Assembly (NCBI GenBank): GCA_023416575.1
Contig: JAEZHL010000194.1
Coordinates: 1-9,211 of the forward strand
From: Pseudomonadota bacterium
Lineage (GTDB): Bacteria; Pseudomonadota; Alphaproteobacteria; Rhizobiales; Hyphomicrobiaceae
Direction: 5' to 3'
Length of the DNA stretch: 9,211 nt
Shown here: piece by piece, positions 1 through 6,280 of the stretch
Numbering within the stretch: position 1 is the first letter of the stretch
Layout of the letters: each line of letters opens with the position of its first letter
The notes under the pieces: generated by a model
What the model was told of the DNA's origin: nothing
Databases searched by the model: none
The model's input: only the letters and a program-made list of their open reading frames with translations
Program-made: the position numbers and the translations under genes

Positions 1-87
1 CATGAGGCGCACCGTCTGCAGGTAGACTTCCTCGGGAACTCCGGCTCCATGAGCCGGAGGCTGGCTCTCCGTCGCAACGAGTGTCAT
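1..87 (-). CDS. Partial CDS (N-terminal 29 codons), possible MarR/LdtR-type regulator
   Basis: An ATG at 87-85 on the minus strand opens a frame that reads without a stop to the window edge. It is preceded about 8 nt upstream by a purine-rich GGGGGGAG that would serve as ribosome binding site. The visible peptide starts MTLVATESQPPAHG and continues with an acidic/hydrophobic stretch VPEEVYLQTVRLM. A charged, disordered N-terminus followed by a helix of the form YLQTVRLM resembles, from memory, the start of rhizobial winged-helix MarR-family regulators of the LdtR type, which continue with a Glu/Arg/Leu-rich helix. Twenty-nine residues are too few to settle this, so the family call is inference. 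It could be any protein with such an N-terminus. The gene is co-directional with the Sel1-like gene upstream of it, but 179 nt separate them, so it probably has its own promoter. Confidence 0.5.
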   Translation of the reverse strand, partial: MTLVATESQPPAHGAGVPEEVYLQTVRLM

Positions 88-254
88 CGTCCACTCCCCC
101 CGCATCCAATCAGGCGGTTCAGCTGCCGCCGTGACCCGGACGCTACTCAGGCACCCTGAAGCTCAGCCTAAGGGAAATGGTGAACGGAGGATTGTTCTCG
201 GACAACGGGAGTGGCGCGGCCAAGCGATCCGCGCGCCTCATCGTAGAGAAGCTC

Positions 255-266
255 GGGCGCGCGCCC
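255..266. repeat. 12-bp perfect palindrome just after the Sel1-like gene
   Basis: GGGCGCGCGCCC is self-complementary and lies directly beyond the TGA stop of the Sel1-like gene (minus strand). With no loop and no following T-run it is not a standard intrinsic terminator. It may only reflect the high GC content. I see nothing else of note in the 88-266 spacer. Confidence 0.3.
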
Positions 267-1154
267 TCAGGGTGAAGGAAGACGCCGGAGCCGCGCGTCC
301 GCCTCTGGGGCTCCGAGCTGCAGGGCTTGCTCGTACCAGCGCCGTGCCATTTTCACGTCCGGCCGCATGCCCGTGATGCGCCACCGGCCGAGCTCTTCCG
401 GATCGTAGGTCTCGGCAAGCAGTACCGCGGCTCTTGCCAGCCCCAGGTCGGCGGCCCGCTGATAATAGAGGCGGGCGCCGGCGACGTCTCCATCCGCGAG
501 CATGTCGTCACCCCGGGCAATGAGCCCTTGAGCGCGCTCGTTATCCTCTGGCTTGATCGGTGTGCGCGTCGGCGCCTTGCTCGCCGAGCTGCCCGCGGGA
601 GGCTCGGGCAGAGTGATCGCAGGGGGGACGTCTGCCTTCGAGGCCGGATTGGCGGGGCCAACCGTCGCCACCGTTGTCTGGGCGGGCTGGGCTTGCCCGT
701 GATTGCCGACCGGGAGCGACGCCGCCGCGATCACGGCCAGGGCCGCCTTCGATTCGGCCCAGACGGTTCCGTCGATGCCGACGAGTGCCACTGTCAACTC
801 GGACTTCCCCGTTCCGGCGATCGGCGCTGCAAGTTTCAGCGTCGGCAGGGCCGAGAGTGGCACGGCCCACGAGCCAGCCGCGATGACGTGCCCTTCCGAC
901 AGCGTCACCGACGGTGGCAGCCCCCGGATGCGGATGAAGCTGCTCTTCGGCAGGTTGTCACTTGGCGCGATCTGGATCGGCAACGGCGTCTCGACGCCCG
1001 GCTCGGCCAGAAGCACCGCGGCGATGCTGATGCTGTAGGTGCCGCGCGTCGCCTGCGCCTCAGCGCTGGACGCGCCGACCAGCCAGACCGGGCCGGCAGC
1101 CAGCGCCGCCAGACCCAAGACAAATCTCGCCAACAACCGCGCTACCTTAAGCAC
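267..1154 (-). CDS. Exported protein: beta-rich N-domain plus C-terminal Sel1/TPR-like repeats
   Basis: This 295-residue protein is probably periplasmic. Residues 1-34 form a classic signal peptide: Lys/Arg near the start, a Leu/Ala-rich core and an Ala-X-Ala-type end (SSAEAQA). Residues about 38-142 alternate in a beta-strand pattern (IRIRGLPPSVTLSEGH, then GSWAVPLSAL) and may be an immunoglobulin-like fold. About 145-205 is a Pro/Ala/Ser-rich linker. About 206-292 carries helical Sel1/TPR-like repeats (ARLYYQRAADLGLARAAVLLA and ARRWYEQALQLG). The start is GTG, supported by GGGAGGGAG 8 nt upstream. It lies 55 nt downstream of the TAXI solute-binding protein gene on the same strand, so the two are probably co-transcribed and act in the same compartment. 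Sel1 repeats usually mediate protein contacts; the partner and function are unknown. The repeats and signal peptide are visible, the fold of the N-domain is inference. Confidence 0.85.
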   Translation of the reverse strand: MLKVARLLARFVLGLAALAAGPVWLVGASSAEAQATRGTYSISIAAVLLAEPGVETPLPIQIAPSDNLPKSSFIRIRGLPPSVTLSEGHVIAAGSWAVPLSALPTLKLAAPIAGTGKSELTVALVGIDGTVWAESKAALAVIAAASLPVGNHGQAQPAQTTVATVGPANPASKADVPPAITLPEPPAGSSASKAPTRTPIKPEDNERAQGLIARGDDMLADGDVAGARLYYQRAADLGLARAAVLLAETYDPEELGRWRITGMRPDVKMARRWYEQALQLGAPEADARLRRLPSP

Positions 1155-1209
1155 TGGAATTGCTCCCTCCCTGACGCCCTATCCGAGCGCCGCCTCCGGA
1201 CCCTTTCCG

Positions 1210-2361
1210 TTACTGCTTGCGCTGCGACTTGCTCCATTCCAGGAATTGCCGGAACAGACGCTCCTGTTCCGCGGCATTGTTGGGCGCGACCCGTGCAGCC
1301 TGTTGCCGTGCCAGGGCAGGATTGATGGCCACCGCACTGCTCGCGCTCGACTGGCTCGCGAGCTGATCGAGCTTCTCCTGGGCGGCGGGGAACCTCTGCC
1401 AACCGCGCAGGTTCGCTGCCAGATTCACCTCTTTCCACTTCGGGTGGCGAGGCGGCTTCTGGAACTCCTCGAACTTTTCGAACAGCGCGTTCACGAAGTT
1501 GTCGACACGACGGTAGCGGTCGGTATTGCGGGCCCAGTTGTAGACCGCAAGCACCGCGCCGACGGCGATGGTCTCCACTCGCTCTCCCTCGGGGATGAGG
1601 TTCGGGTAATCCTCGCTGGTCAGAGCGGCGGGCAGATAGCTGGCCTCTTCGAGCCCTTCCGTGAAGGGCATCGGCAGAATGCGATAATCCGGATCCTTCG
1701 GCAGCTTGGCGACAGCGGCGGCGGGCCGGCCAGCGATGAAGACCGTCGCCGCGATCTCGCCGGATTTGACCTTCAGCAGCGCGTCCGCTTGGCCCATGTT
1801 GACCTTCTCGGCCTTGATGCCGAGCAGATCGAACACGATCCGCGTCGATTGCTCCGTGCCACTGCCGACATCCGAGAAGTTGACCTTCTTGCCGTTGAGG
1901 TCCTCGAGGCTGTTGATGCCCGGGCCGGCAATGATGTGCATCTCCTCGTTGTAGAGCTTGGTGACGTAGACGAGGCGCTGGTCGATGTTGCTGCCGAACT
2001 CGCCCGTCTGCTTCAGCAGGGTCAGCGTGTCCGACTGGACGATGCCCATATCCACGCCCCTCAGATAGAGGATGTCGCGCACGTTCTGGACGCCCGCCCG
2101 GGAAGCGATCGGGAGGACGCGGAGATCGTCACCCTTGTCGAGCACGGCGGCCATGTCATAGGCGACGCTGAGATAGGTGCCGGCGGGCGTGCCGGAGACG
2201 ATCGTCACCGTATTCTCGTTGACGCGCTCCGTCATCTGGACGTGTGCTGGAGCCGGACGCTTCGTAGCTGGTGCGGTATTCTGTTGCTGCGCGCTGGCCT
2301 GCGCGACCATGGCAGTCCCGAAGGCAATGGCTAGCGCCCAACGCAGACAAAGGGCTCTCAC
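1210..2361 (-). CDS. TAXI-family TRAP transporter solute-binding protein
   Basis: This is a periplasmic solute-binding protein of the TAXI group, which in TRAP transporters delivers organic acids or amino acids to a membrane permease. I place the start at GTG 2361 (383 aa): AGGAG lies 8 nt upstream, and the protein then opens with a clean signal peptide (MRALCLRWALAIAFG, cut after QASA). A TTG at 2391 extends the frame by 10 residues but spoils the signal peptide. Family signs include TIVSGTPAGTYLSVAYDMA, the run DMGIVQSDTLTLL, the hinge segment HIIAGPGINSLEDLNGKKV followed by a DVGSGTEQSTR loop, and FIAGRPAAAVAKL. The last 45 or so residues (Ala/Gln-rich, then a charged helix ending SKSQRKQ) extend past the usual core. 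No TRAP membrane subunit lies nearby, so it is an orphan here; its partner may be distant or it may have another role. It heads a likely two-gene operon with the Sel1-like gene. A weak promoter candidate is TTGACG at 2430-2425 with ATCACA 17 nt on. Confidence 0.9.
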   Translation of the reverse strand: MRALCLRWALAIAFGTAMVAQASAQQQNTAPATKRPAPAHVQMTERVNENTVTIVSGTPAGTYLSVAYDMAAVLDKGDDLRVLPIASRAGVQNVRDILYLRGVDMGIVQSDTLTLLKQTGEFGSNIDQRLVYVTKLYNEEMHIIAGPGINSLEDLNGKKVNFSDVGSGTEQSTRIVFDLLGIKAEKVNMGQADALLKVKSGEIAATVFIAGRPAAAVAKLPKDPDYRILPMPFTEGLEEASYLPAALTSEDYPNLIPEGERVETIAVGAVLAVYNWARNTDRYRRVDNFVNALFEKFEEFQKPPRHPKWKEVNLAANLRGWQRFPAAQEKLDQLASQSSASSAVAINPALARQQAARVAPNNAAEQERLFRQFLEWSKSQRKQ

Positions 2362-2578
2362 GTCAGCTTCTCCTACCGATTCGATCCACAACCAGCAGTG
2401 TTGTGATCATCAGATTTTGCGGTGCGTCAAGCTATCAGGGCGGCGTTACACTTCAAGTGAAAAATGGTTACCGATCATGCCCTTGTGATCACTCACCCAG
2501 TCACCGCGGGTATCGGTTGTAGACTGACTGATGGCTGCATTGTGGCAGCGCTTCCGACCCCTACCTTCTACTGGTTTC

Positions 2579-2616
2579 GAGTGCAATGCCTGATAGATTT
2601 AATCAGTATTGCGCTC
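2579..2616. repeat. Imperfect stem-loop (14 bp, 7-nt loop)
   Basis: GAGTGCAAT (2579-2587) pairs with ATTGCGCTC (2608-2616) with one G-T pair. Inside, after a small asymmetric bulge, CTGAT (2590-2594) pairs with ATCAG (2602-2606) around the loop AGATTTA. No T-run follows on either strand, so it is not a standard terminator. The role is unknown. Confidence 0.5.
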
Positions 2617-2682
2617 AATCTCCCCGCGACGCAACAGTCGAAGACCGGATGACAATGAAGAAATGCAGGCTTAAGCAGATGA

Positions 2683-2738
2683 TGCGCCAAATCGTGATTC
2701 GTTGGTCCCGATCTGGGAGCTAACGAACGATTTGCGCA
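2683..2738. repeat. Long imperfect inverted repeat, about 23 bp stem, 5-nt loop
   Basis: The outer arms TGCGC (2683-2687) and GCGCA (2734-2738) pair, then AAATCG (2689-2694) pairs with CGATTT (2728-2733), then TTCGTTGGTCCC (2698-2709) pairs with GGGAGCTAACGAA (2715-2727) with one bulged A and two G-T pairs, around loop GATCT. Single-sided bulges sit at 2688 and 2695-2697. The total of about 23 pairs is far beyond chance for so short a span. There is no poly-T on either side, so it is not an ordinary intrinsic terminator. A structured small RNA, a palindromic dispersed element or a protein-binding site are all possible. Confidence 0.7.
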
Positions 2739-2794
2739 GCCGTAGCAGTGCGTCCTGTGTGGACTGGGATTGAGGGCTGAGTACGCCCGAGGTC

Positions 2795-2846
2795 GCGGTC
2801 ATGCGAACTCAGCTCGAGGCACGCGCGAGCTGACCGCCGTGACCGC
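2795..2846. repeat. Imperfect inverted repeat with internal loop
   Basis: GCGGTCA (2795-2801) pairs with TGACCGC (2840-2846), and TCAGCTCG (2809-2816) pairs with CGAGCTGA (2826-2833), separated by an unpaired internal loop and closed by a 9-nt loop. The right arm also holds the direct repeat TGACCGC-CG-TGACCGC (2831-2846). Neither strand shows a T-run. The role is unknown. Confidence 0.5.
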
Positions 2847-2891
2847 AGGACGGTCTGAGCAACCGTTTTGCACGTCACGACAAACACATGA

Positions 2892-2922
2892 GAGAGCCGA
2901 AGCTGCCGCTGCTTCGGCTCTC
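2892..2922 (-). terminator. Hairpin terminator of the GST-oxidoreductase-phosphatase operon
   Basis: A perfect 12-bp stem, GAGAGCCGAAGC paired with GCTTCGGCTCTC, closes a 7-nt loop. It lies 45 nt beyond the stop of the histidine phosphatase on the minus strand. The sequence following it on that strand is moderately T-rich (TCATGTGTTTGTC) without a clean T-run, while the other side is not T-rich at all. That orientation fits termination of the leftward operon. Confidence 0.65.
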
Positions 2923-2967
2923 GACATCAGATCGCTCCGATTGCTGGCTGCCGATCCGTCCGATCGG

Positions 2968-3555
2968 CTAGTGCCACTCGATGATTCCAGGTCTCAGCAC
3001 CAGAACCTTGTCCTGCGGCACCTCCAGGTGAGGCACCTCGCATGGATCGAGGCCGAGCAGGTGGCCACGCAGCGCGCGGCTGACCCCGCCGTGTGAAACG
3101 ACGACCACGTCGGTCTCGAGGCTCGCGACCCACGGCGCGATACGCTCTGTCAGGTCACGATAGCTTTCACCACCGTGCGGACGCCAACCGAAGGCGTCGG
3201 CCAGGCGCGCCTGATGGCCCTCAGGGTCACGGTCCGGCAGCTCTTGCCAGGTAAAGCCTTCCCAGTGCCCGAAATTGATCTCCACCAGCCGCTCGTCGGT
3301 GCGGAATGCGGAGCGCTCGAGGCCGATCTCCGAGCGCACGATCTCCATCGTCTCCCGGGTGCGGCTCAACGGGCTGGCAACGAAATCCAGCGCCGCGAAA
3401 TCGCGGATCAGCTCCTTCAGCATCCGCCCGTTGCGGGCCGCCTGCAGACGGCCCGTCTCGTTCAGGCAGATGTCCGTCTGCCCCTGCAGGCGCCGGGCCG
3501 CATTCCAGTCGGTCTCGCCGTGCCGGACGAAGTAGATCGTCCTGTCCCCCCGCAT
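2968..3555 (-). CDS. Histidine phosphatase family protein (phosphoglycerate-mutase-like)
   Basis: This 195-residue cytoplasmic protein belongs to the histidine phosphatase superfamily, branch 1 (phosphoglycerate mutase/CobC/phosphatase group). The signature is clear: FVRHGETDWN at 9-18 with the phospho-accepting His12 and Arg11, SPLSRTRET at 61-69 with the phosphate-binding Arg65, an acidic VEINFGHWEG at 91-100 supplying the likely proton donor, and the second histidine in VVSHGG (His155). All catalytic residues are present, so it should be active, but the substrate cannot be read from sequence. At this length it is more likely a broad phosphatase than a glycolytic mutase. ATG 3555 is preceded by GAGGGGGG, which overlaps the stop of the oxidoreductase gene 15 nt away, so it is the last gene of a three-gene operon. 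Related genes often sit next to fabI in rhizobia (from memory), and fabI is close by here. Confidence 0.93.
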   Translation of the reverse strand: MRGDRTIYFVRHGETDWNAARRLQGQTDICLNETGRLQAARNGRMLKELIRDFAALDFVASPLSRTRETMEIVRSEIGLERSAFRTDERLVEINFGHWEGFTWQELPDRDPEGHQARLADAFGWRPHGGESYRDLTERIAPWVASLETDVVVVSHGGVSRALRGHLLGLDPCEVPHLEVPQDKVLVLRPGIIEWH

Positions 3556-3570
3556 TCCTTGCTGCCCCCC

Positions 3571-4578
3571 TCAGATCTTCAATATGAGCTTGCCTCGGTT
3601 GCCGCCGGTATACAGCAGATTGAGGACGGCCGGGAATGCGTCGAGGCCGCCCTCCCTCACGTCCTCGCGACTCTTCAGCCGCCCCTCCTTGTGCCAGGTG
3701 CCGAGATCGCGGATCGCCTCCGGAATGCGGTCCGCCCAGTCGAAGACGATAAGGCCCTGCATTTTCAGGCGATTGATCAGCACCGAGGCGAGATTGCGCG
3801 GGCCGGGCGGCGGTGTCGGCGCGTTGTAGGCCGAGATGAGGCCGCACACCGGAATGCGCCCGAACAAGTTCATCTGCGACAGGACGGTGTCCAGGATCTC
3901 GCCGCCGACATTCTCGAAATAGACATCGATGCCATCGGGGCACGCGGCCCTGAGGTCGGCCGCGAGATTGCCGGCCTTGTAGTCGACAGCCGCATCGAGC
4001 CCGAGCTCGTCGGTGAGATAGCGGCACTTGTCCGGCCCGCCGGCGATGCCGACCGCGCGGCAGCCCTTGATCTTGGCGATCTGTCCGACCACCGAGCCGA
4101 CCGCGCCGGATGCCGCGGACACGACGACGGTCTCGCCGGGCTTGGGCTGGCCGACCTCAAGCAGGCCGAAGTAGGCCGTCCAGCCGGGCATTCCCAATCC
4201 GCCGACCCAACGCTGCAGCGGAGCGAGACTCGTGTCCACCTTCCAAACGTTGGCACCATTGGAGATGGCGTACTGCTGTGCGCCCAAGAGGCCCTGTACG
4301 GAGTCGCCCGGCTTGAAATCGGGGTGATTGGAGGCATCCACATGGCCCGCCACAAAGGCGCGCATCACGGCGCCGACCTTGACGGGAGCTATGTACGAGC
4401 GGCCCTCCGCCACCCATCCGCGCATGGCGGGGTCAAGGGAGACGTACTCGATCTTGACGCGGAACTCTCCCGGTCCTGGCTCGGGAAGGGGAGCGCTTTC
4501 GATGGCGAACACGTCATTCGTCAGAGGGCCCGGTTGCGGGCGGCGGGCAAGTTTGACCTGGCGGTTCATCGTATCCAT
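3571..4578 (-). CDS. Zinc-free MDR-family NADP-dependent oxidoreductase (enone/alkenal reductase-like)
   Basis: This 335-residue protein is a medium-chain dehydrogenase/reductase of the leukotriene B4 dehydrogenase/CurA-like group, which uses NADPH to reduce the double bond of alpha,beta-unsaturated aldehydes and ketones. Visible signs are the N-terminal MNRQVKLARRPQPGP, the SLDPAMRGWV segment at 47-56, the nucleotide-binding AASGAVGSVVGQIAK at 155-169, GIDVYFENVGGEILD at 216-230, and the C-terminal NRGKLILKI. The zinc ligands of alcohol dehydrogenases are absent, as expected. The frame is open for 50 further codons upstream, but that part overlaps the GST gene and is Arg-rich shadow, so I place the start at ATG 4578. 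A second ATG at 4569 (MNRQ) is equally possible, since neither has a strong ribosome site. It follows the GST stop by 32 nt and precedes the phosphatase by 15 nt, in one operon. The exact substrate is unknown. Confidence 0.93.
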   Translation of the reverse strand: MDTMNRQVKLARRPQPGPLTNDVFAIESAPLPEPGPGEFRVKIEYVSLDPAMRGWVAEGRSYIAPVKVGAVMRAFVAGHVDASNHPDFKPGDSVQGLLGAQQYAISNGANVWKVDTSLAPLQRWVGGLGMPGWTAYFGLLEVGQPKPGETVVVSAASGAVGSVVGQIAKIKGCRAVGIAGGPDKCRYLTDELGLDAAVDYKAGNLAADLRAACPDGIDVYFENVGGEILDTVLSQMNLFGRIPVCGLISAYNAPTPPPGPRNLASVLINRLKMQGLIVFDWADRIPEAIRDLGTWHKEGRLKSREDVREGGLDAFPAVLNLLYTGGNRGKLILKI

Positions 4579-4610
4579 TGCCTGTATCCCGAACTGTCTC
4601 TGTCGCGTGC

Positions 4611-5216
4611 TCAGCTGAGGCCTTCGGCCTTCATCGCCTCGTTGACCGCGGGGCGGTCGGCGATCCTGGCGAGGTAGTCGGCGACGTTCGGATACGCGGC
4701 GAGATCGGTTCCGTTCGGCTTCGCCCACCGCAGCACCGTGAATGCGTAGGCATCTGCAACTGTGAAGTCGTCCCCTATCAGGTACTTGTGCGAGGCGAGA
4801 TGCTCGTCGAGCAGCGCGATCCGTGACTTCAGGGTCTCACGCGCGGCGGTCTTCGCCGCTTCCGGCATGCTGTTCTTGAAGAGCAGGGAGAAGCCTTTGT
4901 GCAGCTCGCTCGAAATGAAATTCAGCCAGGACTGCAGCCGATAGCGATCGATCGTGCCTGGGGGTGGGGCGAGATGCGCGCCATGGGCCGTATCGGCAAC
5001 GTACTGCACAATGGCAGGCCCCTCGGTGAGAACCGTTCCATCGTCGAGCTGCAGCGCAGGTACATAGCCGGCCTTGTTGATCTGCCGGAAGTCACGTCCA
5101 TCCTGAGTCGTCTTCGACTTCAGATCAGTTTTCACCAGCTCAAAGGGCGTTTTCGTCTCGCGCAGGACGATATGCGGAGAGAGCGAGCACGCACCGGGTG
5201 CATAGTAGAGTCTCAT
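4611..5216 (-). CDS. gstA: Glutathione S-transferase, beta class (GstA-like)
   Basis: This 201-residue cytosolic enzyme conjugates glutathione to electrophiles, and the length equals that of Escherichia coli GstA as I recall it. The thioredoxin-like N-domain (1-80) has the beta-class start MRLYYAPGACSLSPHI with the catalytic-site Cys10, the cis-proline region GYVPAL (50-55) and the glutathione-binding TEGPAIVQY (64-72). The all-helical C-domain (about 88-201) carries SSELHKGF with His106, another beta-class active-site residue, and FTVADAYAFTVLRWA (151-165), the N-capping/hydrophobic staple segment of GSTs. ATG 5216 has GGAG 10 nt upstream. It is the first gene of the operon with the oxidoreductase and the phosphatase. 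An operator-like palindrome lies directly upstream (5241-5262), so expression is probably controlled by a repressor or activator encoded elsewhere. Detoxification of reactive electrophiles is the likely role; the physiological substrate is unknown. Confidence 0.95.
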   Translation of the reverse strand: MRLYYAPGACSLSPHIVLRETKTPFELVKTDLKSKTTQDGRDFRQINKAGYVPALQLDDGTVLTEGPAIVQYVADTAHGAHLAPPPGTIDRYRLQSWLNFISSELHKGFSLLFKNSMPEAAKTAARETLKSRIALLDEHLASHKYLIGDDFTVADAYAFTVLRWAKPNGTDLAAYPNVADYLARIADRPAVNEAMKAEGLS

Positions 5217-5240
5217 TGAGCCGCAACTCCTTCCATAATT

Positions 5241-5262
5241 CCGAAGTTCGGTTATGCCGAAC
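5241..5262. promoter_or_regulatory. Operator-like overlapping palindromes upstream of the GST gene
   Basis: Two overlapping inverted repeats share a half-site: CCGAA-G-TTCGG (5241-5251) and GTTCGG-TTATG-CCGAAC (5246-5262). This gives three alternately oriented CCGAA half-sites in 22 nt, 25-46 nt before the GST start codon, where a repressor would block RNA polymerase. The bound regulator is not in the window. The rest of the 5217-5412 divergent spacer must hold promoters for both the GST operon and fabI, but I find no convincing -35/-10 pair. Confidence 0.45.
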
Positions 5263-5412
5263 CAGTGGACAGATAGAAGCCCCGACTGGAAGACCCATTT
5301 GAAAGCGGTAGAGTAGCAGCGGCCGCCTGCCGCACCAGGGCCCCATCTGGATTCTTGGCGTCATTGGTGCTTAGGATGCGCTCGCAATGACGGTACACAG
5401 GGGCAAGGGCTC

Positions 5413-6261
5413 ATGACGGGCAACGGGGCGGAATCGGGTAATGCAACCGGAGCGTTGATGGCCGGCAAGCGGGGCCTCATCATGGGCGTCGCCAACAACC
5501 GGTCGATCGCTTGGGGCATTGCCAAAGCTGTTGCCGCGCAGGGCGCAGAAGTGGCTCTGACCTACCAGGGTGACGCCCTGAAGAAGCGCGTCGAGCCGCT
5601 GGCCGCGGAGCTCGGGTCGAACGTCGTCCTGCCCTGCGATGTCACCGATCCCAACTCGATCGACGCCGTCTTCGAGGATCTCAAGCAACGCTGGGGCCGC
5701 CTGGATTTCCTCGTTCACGCCATCGCCTTCTCGGACAAGAACGAGCTCGACGGACGCTACGTCGATACCTCCGAGAAGAACTTCACACAGACGATGCTCA
5801 TCTCCTGCTACTCCTTCACGGCGCTGGCGCGGCGGGCCGAGAAGCTGATGAGCAACGGTGGATCGCTGCTGACGCTGACCTATTATGGCGCCGAGAAGGT
5901 GATGCCGCACTATAATGTCATGGGCGTCGCCAAGGCGGCGCTCGAGGCCAGCGTGCGCTACCTCGCTGCCGATCTCGGTAAGGACGGCATCCGCGTCAAC
6001 GCCGTCTCGGCGGGGCCCATCAAGACCTTGGCCGCCTCTGGCATCGCGGATTTCCGCTACATCCTGAAGTGGAACGAGTACAACTCCGCATTGCGGCGTA
6101 CCGTCACCATCGAGGACGTCGGCGCAGCAGGGCTCTACTTGGTTTCAGACCTGTCCCGGGGCGTCACGGGCGAGGTGCACCATGTCGATGCCGGCTACCA
6201 CGTGCAGGGCATGAAGAACGAGGACGCGCCGGACATCTCCGTCATCAAGGCGGGTGACTGA
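5413..6261 (+). CDS. fabI: Enoyl-[acyl-carrier-protein] reductase (NADH), FabI
   Basis: FabI performs the last step of each fatty-acid elongation cycle, reducing trans-2-enoyl-ACP to acyl-ACP with NADH, in the cytoplasm. The 282-residue protein is a full-length member: MAGKRGLIMGVANNRSIAWG holds the variant glycine-rich nucleotide loop, HAIAFSDKNEL follows strand 4, and the catalytic Tyr-X6-Lys is Tyr167/Lys174 in PHYNVMGVAK, with the extra active-site tyrosine at Tyr157 in LTYYGAEK. VNAVSAGPIKTLAASGIADF is the family's substrate-loop motif, and RRTVTIEDVG is typical. The start at ATG 5413 has AAGGG nearby and matches rhizobial homologues with a short N-terminal extension. ATG 5458 (MAGKRG), with GGAG upstream, is a real alternative. 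The gene is divergent from the GST operon and convergent with the transporter gene. Alphaproteobacteria often carry two FabI copies, so this need not be the only one. Confidence 0.97.
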   Translation: MTGNGAESGNATGALMAGKRGLIMGVANNRSIAWGIAKAVAAQGAEVALTYQGDALKKRVEPLAAELGSNVVLPCDVTDPNSIDAVFEDLKQRWGRLDFLVHAIAFSDKNELDGRYVDTSEKNFTQTMLISCYSFTALARRAEKLMSNGGSLLTLTYYGAEKVMPHYNVMGVAKAALEASVRYLAADLGKDGIRVNAVSAGPIKTLAASGIADFRYILKWNEYNSALRRTVTIEDVGAAGLYLVSDLSRGVTGEVHHVDAGYHVQGMKNEDAPDISVIKAGD

Positions 6262-6280
6262 CCGCGTGGCGGAGACGCCG

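Larger units (their letters stand above)
2362..2967. other. Structured spacer without a convincing gene
   Basis: About 600 nt lie between the TAXI gene start and the histidine phosphatase stop. Short open frames occur on both strands, but none has a ribosome site, a sensible start and a recognisable product together. The TAXI-proximal 2400-2700 part is visibly richer in A and T than the genes around it. The spacer contains several stem-loops at 2579-2616, 2684-2738, 2795-2846 and 2892-2922, listed separately. Some of it must hold the promoter of the TAXI operon (reading leftward), and the right end holds the terminator of the GST/phosphatase operon. The middle, about 2579-2850, is unexplained and could encode a structured RNA or be the remnant of a mobile element. 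Confidence 0.6.

Noticed and set aside
131..376. 81-codon plus-strand open frame near the left edge
   Set aside because: It overlaps the end of the Sel1-like gene in antisense, lacks a ribosome site, and its translation is Arg/Ala-rich without features.
327..1325. 332-codon plus-strand open frame, Arg-rich
   Set aside because: It lies opposite the Sel1-like gene, has a low-complexity Arg/Gly-rich translation, and is explained by GC-rich codon use on the other strand.
1039..2334. 431-codon plus-strand open frame
   Set aside because: It is the antisense shadow of the TAXI gene, which has clear family motifs, a signal peptide and a good ribosome site.
2683..2738. Integron attC site
   Set aside because: GTTGGTC and GTTAGCT resemble the GTTRRRY core, but each misses one base, and they sit at the inner rather than outer part of the stem. 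There is no integrase or cassette.
3175..4677. 500-codon plus-strand open frame, the longest in the window
   Set aside because: It runs antisense to the histidine phosphatase and oxidoreductase genes. Its translation shows no domain, while both opposing genes have intact catalytic motifs.
4579..4728. 50-codon N-terminal extension of the oxidoreductase
   Set aside because: It overlaps the GST coding end in another frame, is Arg-rich, and homologues begin near MNRQ.
5713..5742. Alanine (residue 105) in FabI at the position of E. coli Gly93, a site linked to triclosan and diazaborine resistance
   Set aside because: Alanine is natural at the equivalent site of the drug-sensitive Staphylococcus aureus enzyme, so it does not by itself suggest resistance.
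5371..5910. 179-codon minus-strand open frame
   Set aside because: It is the shadow of fabI in the opposite strand.
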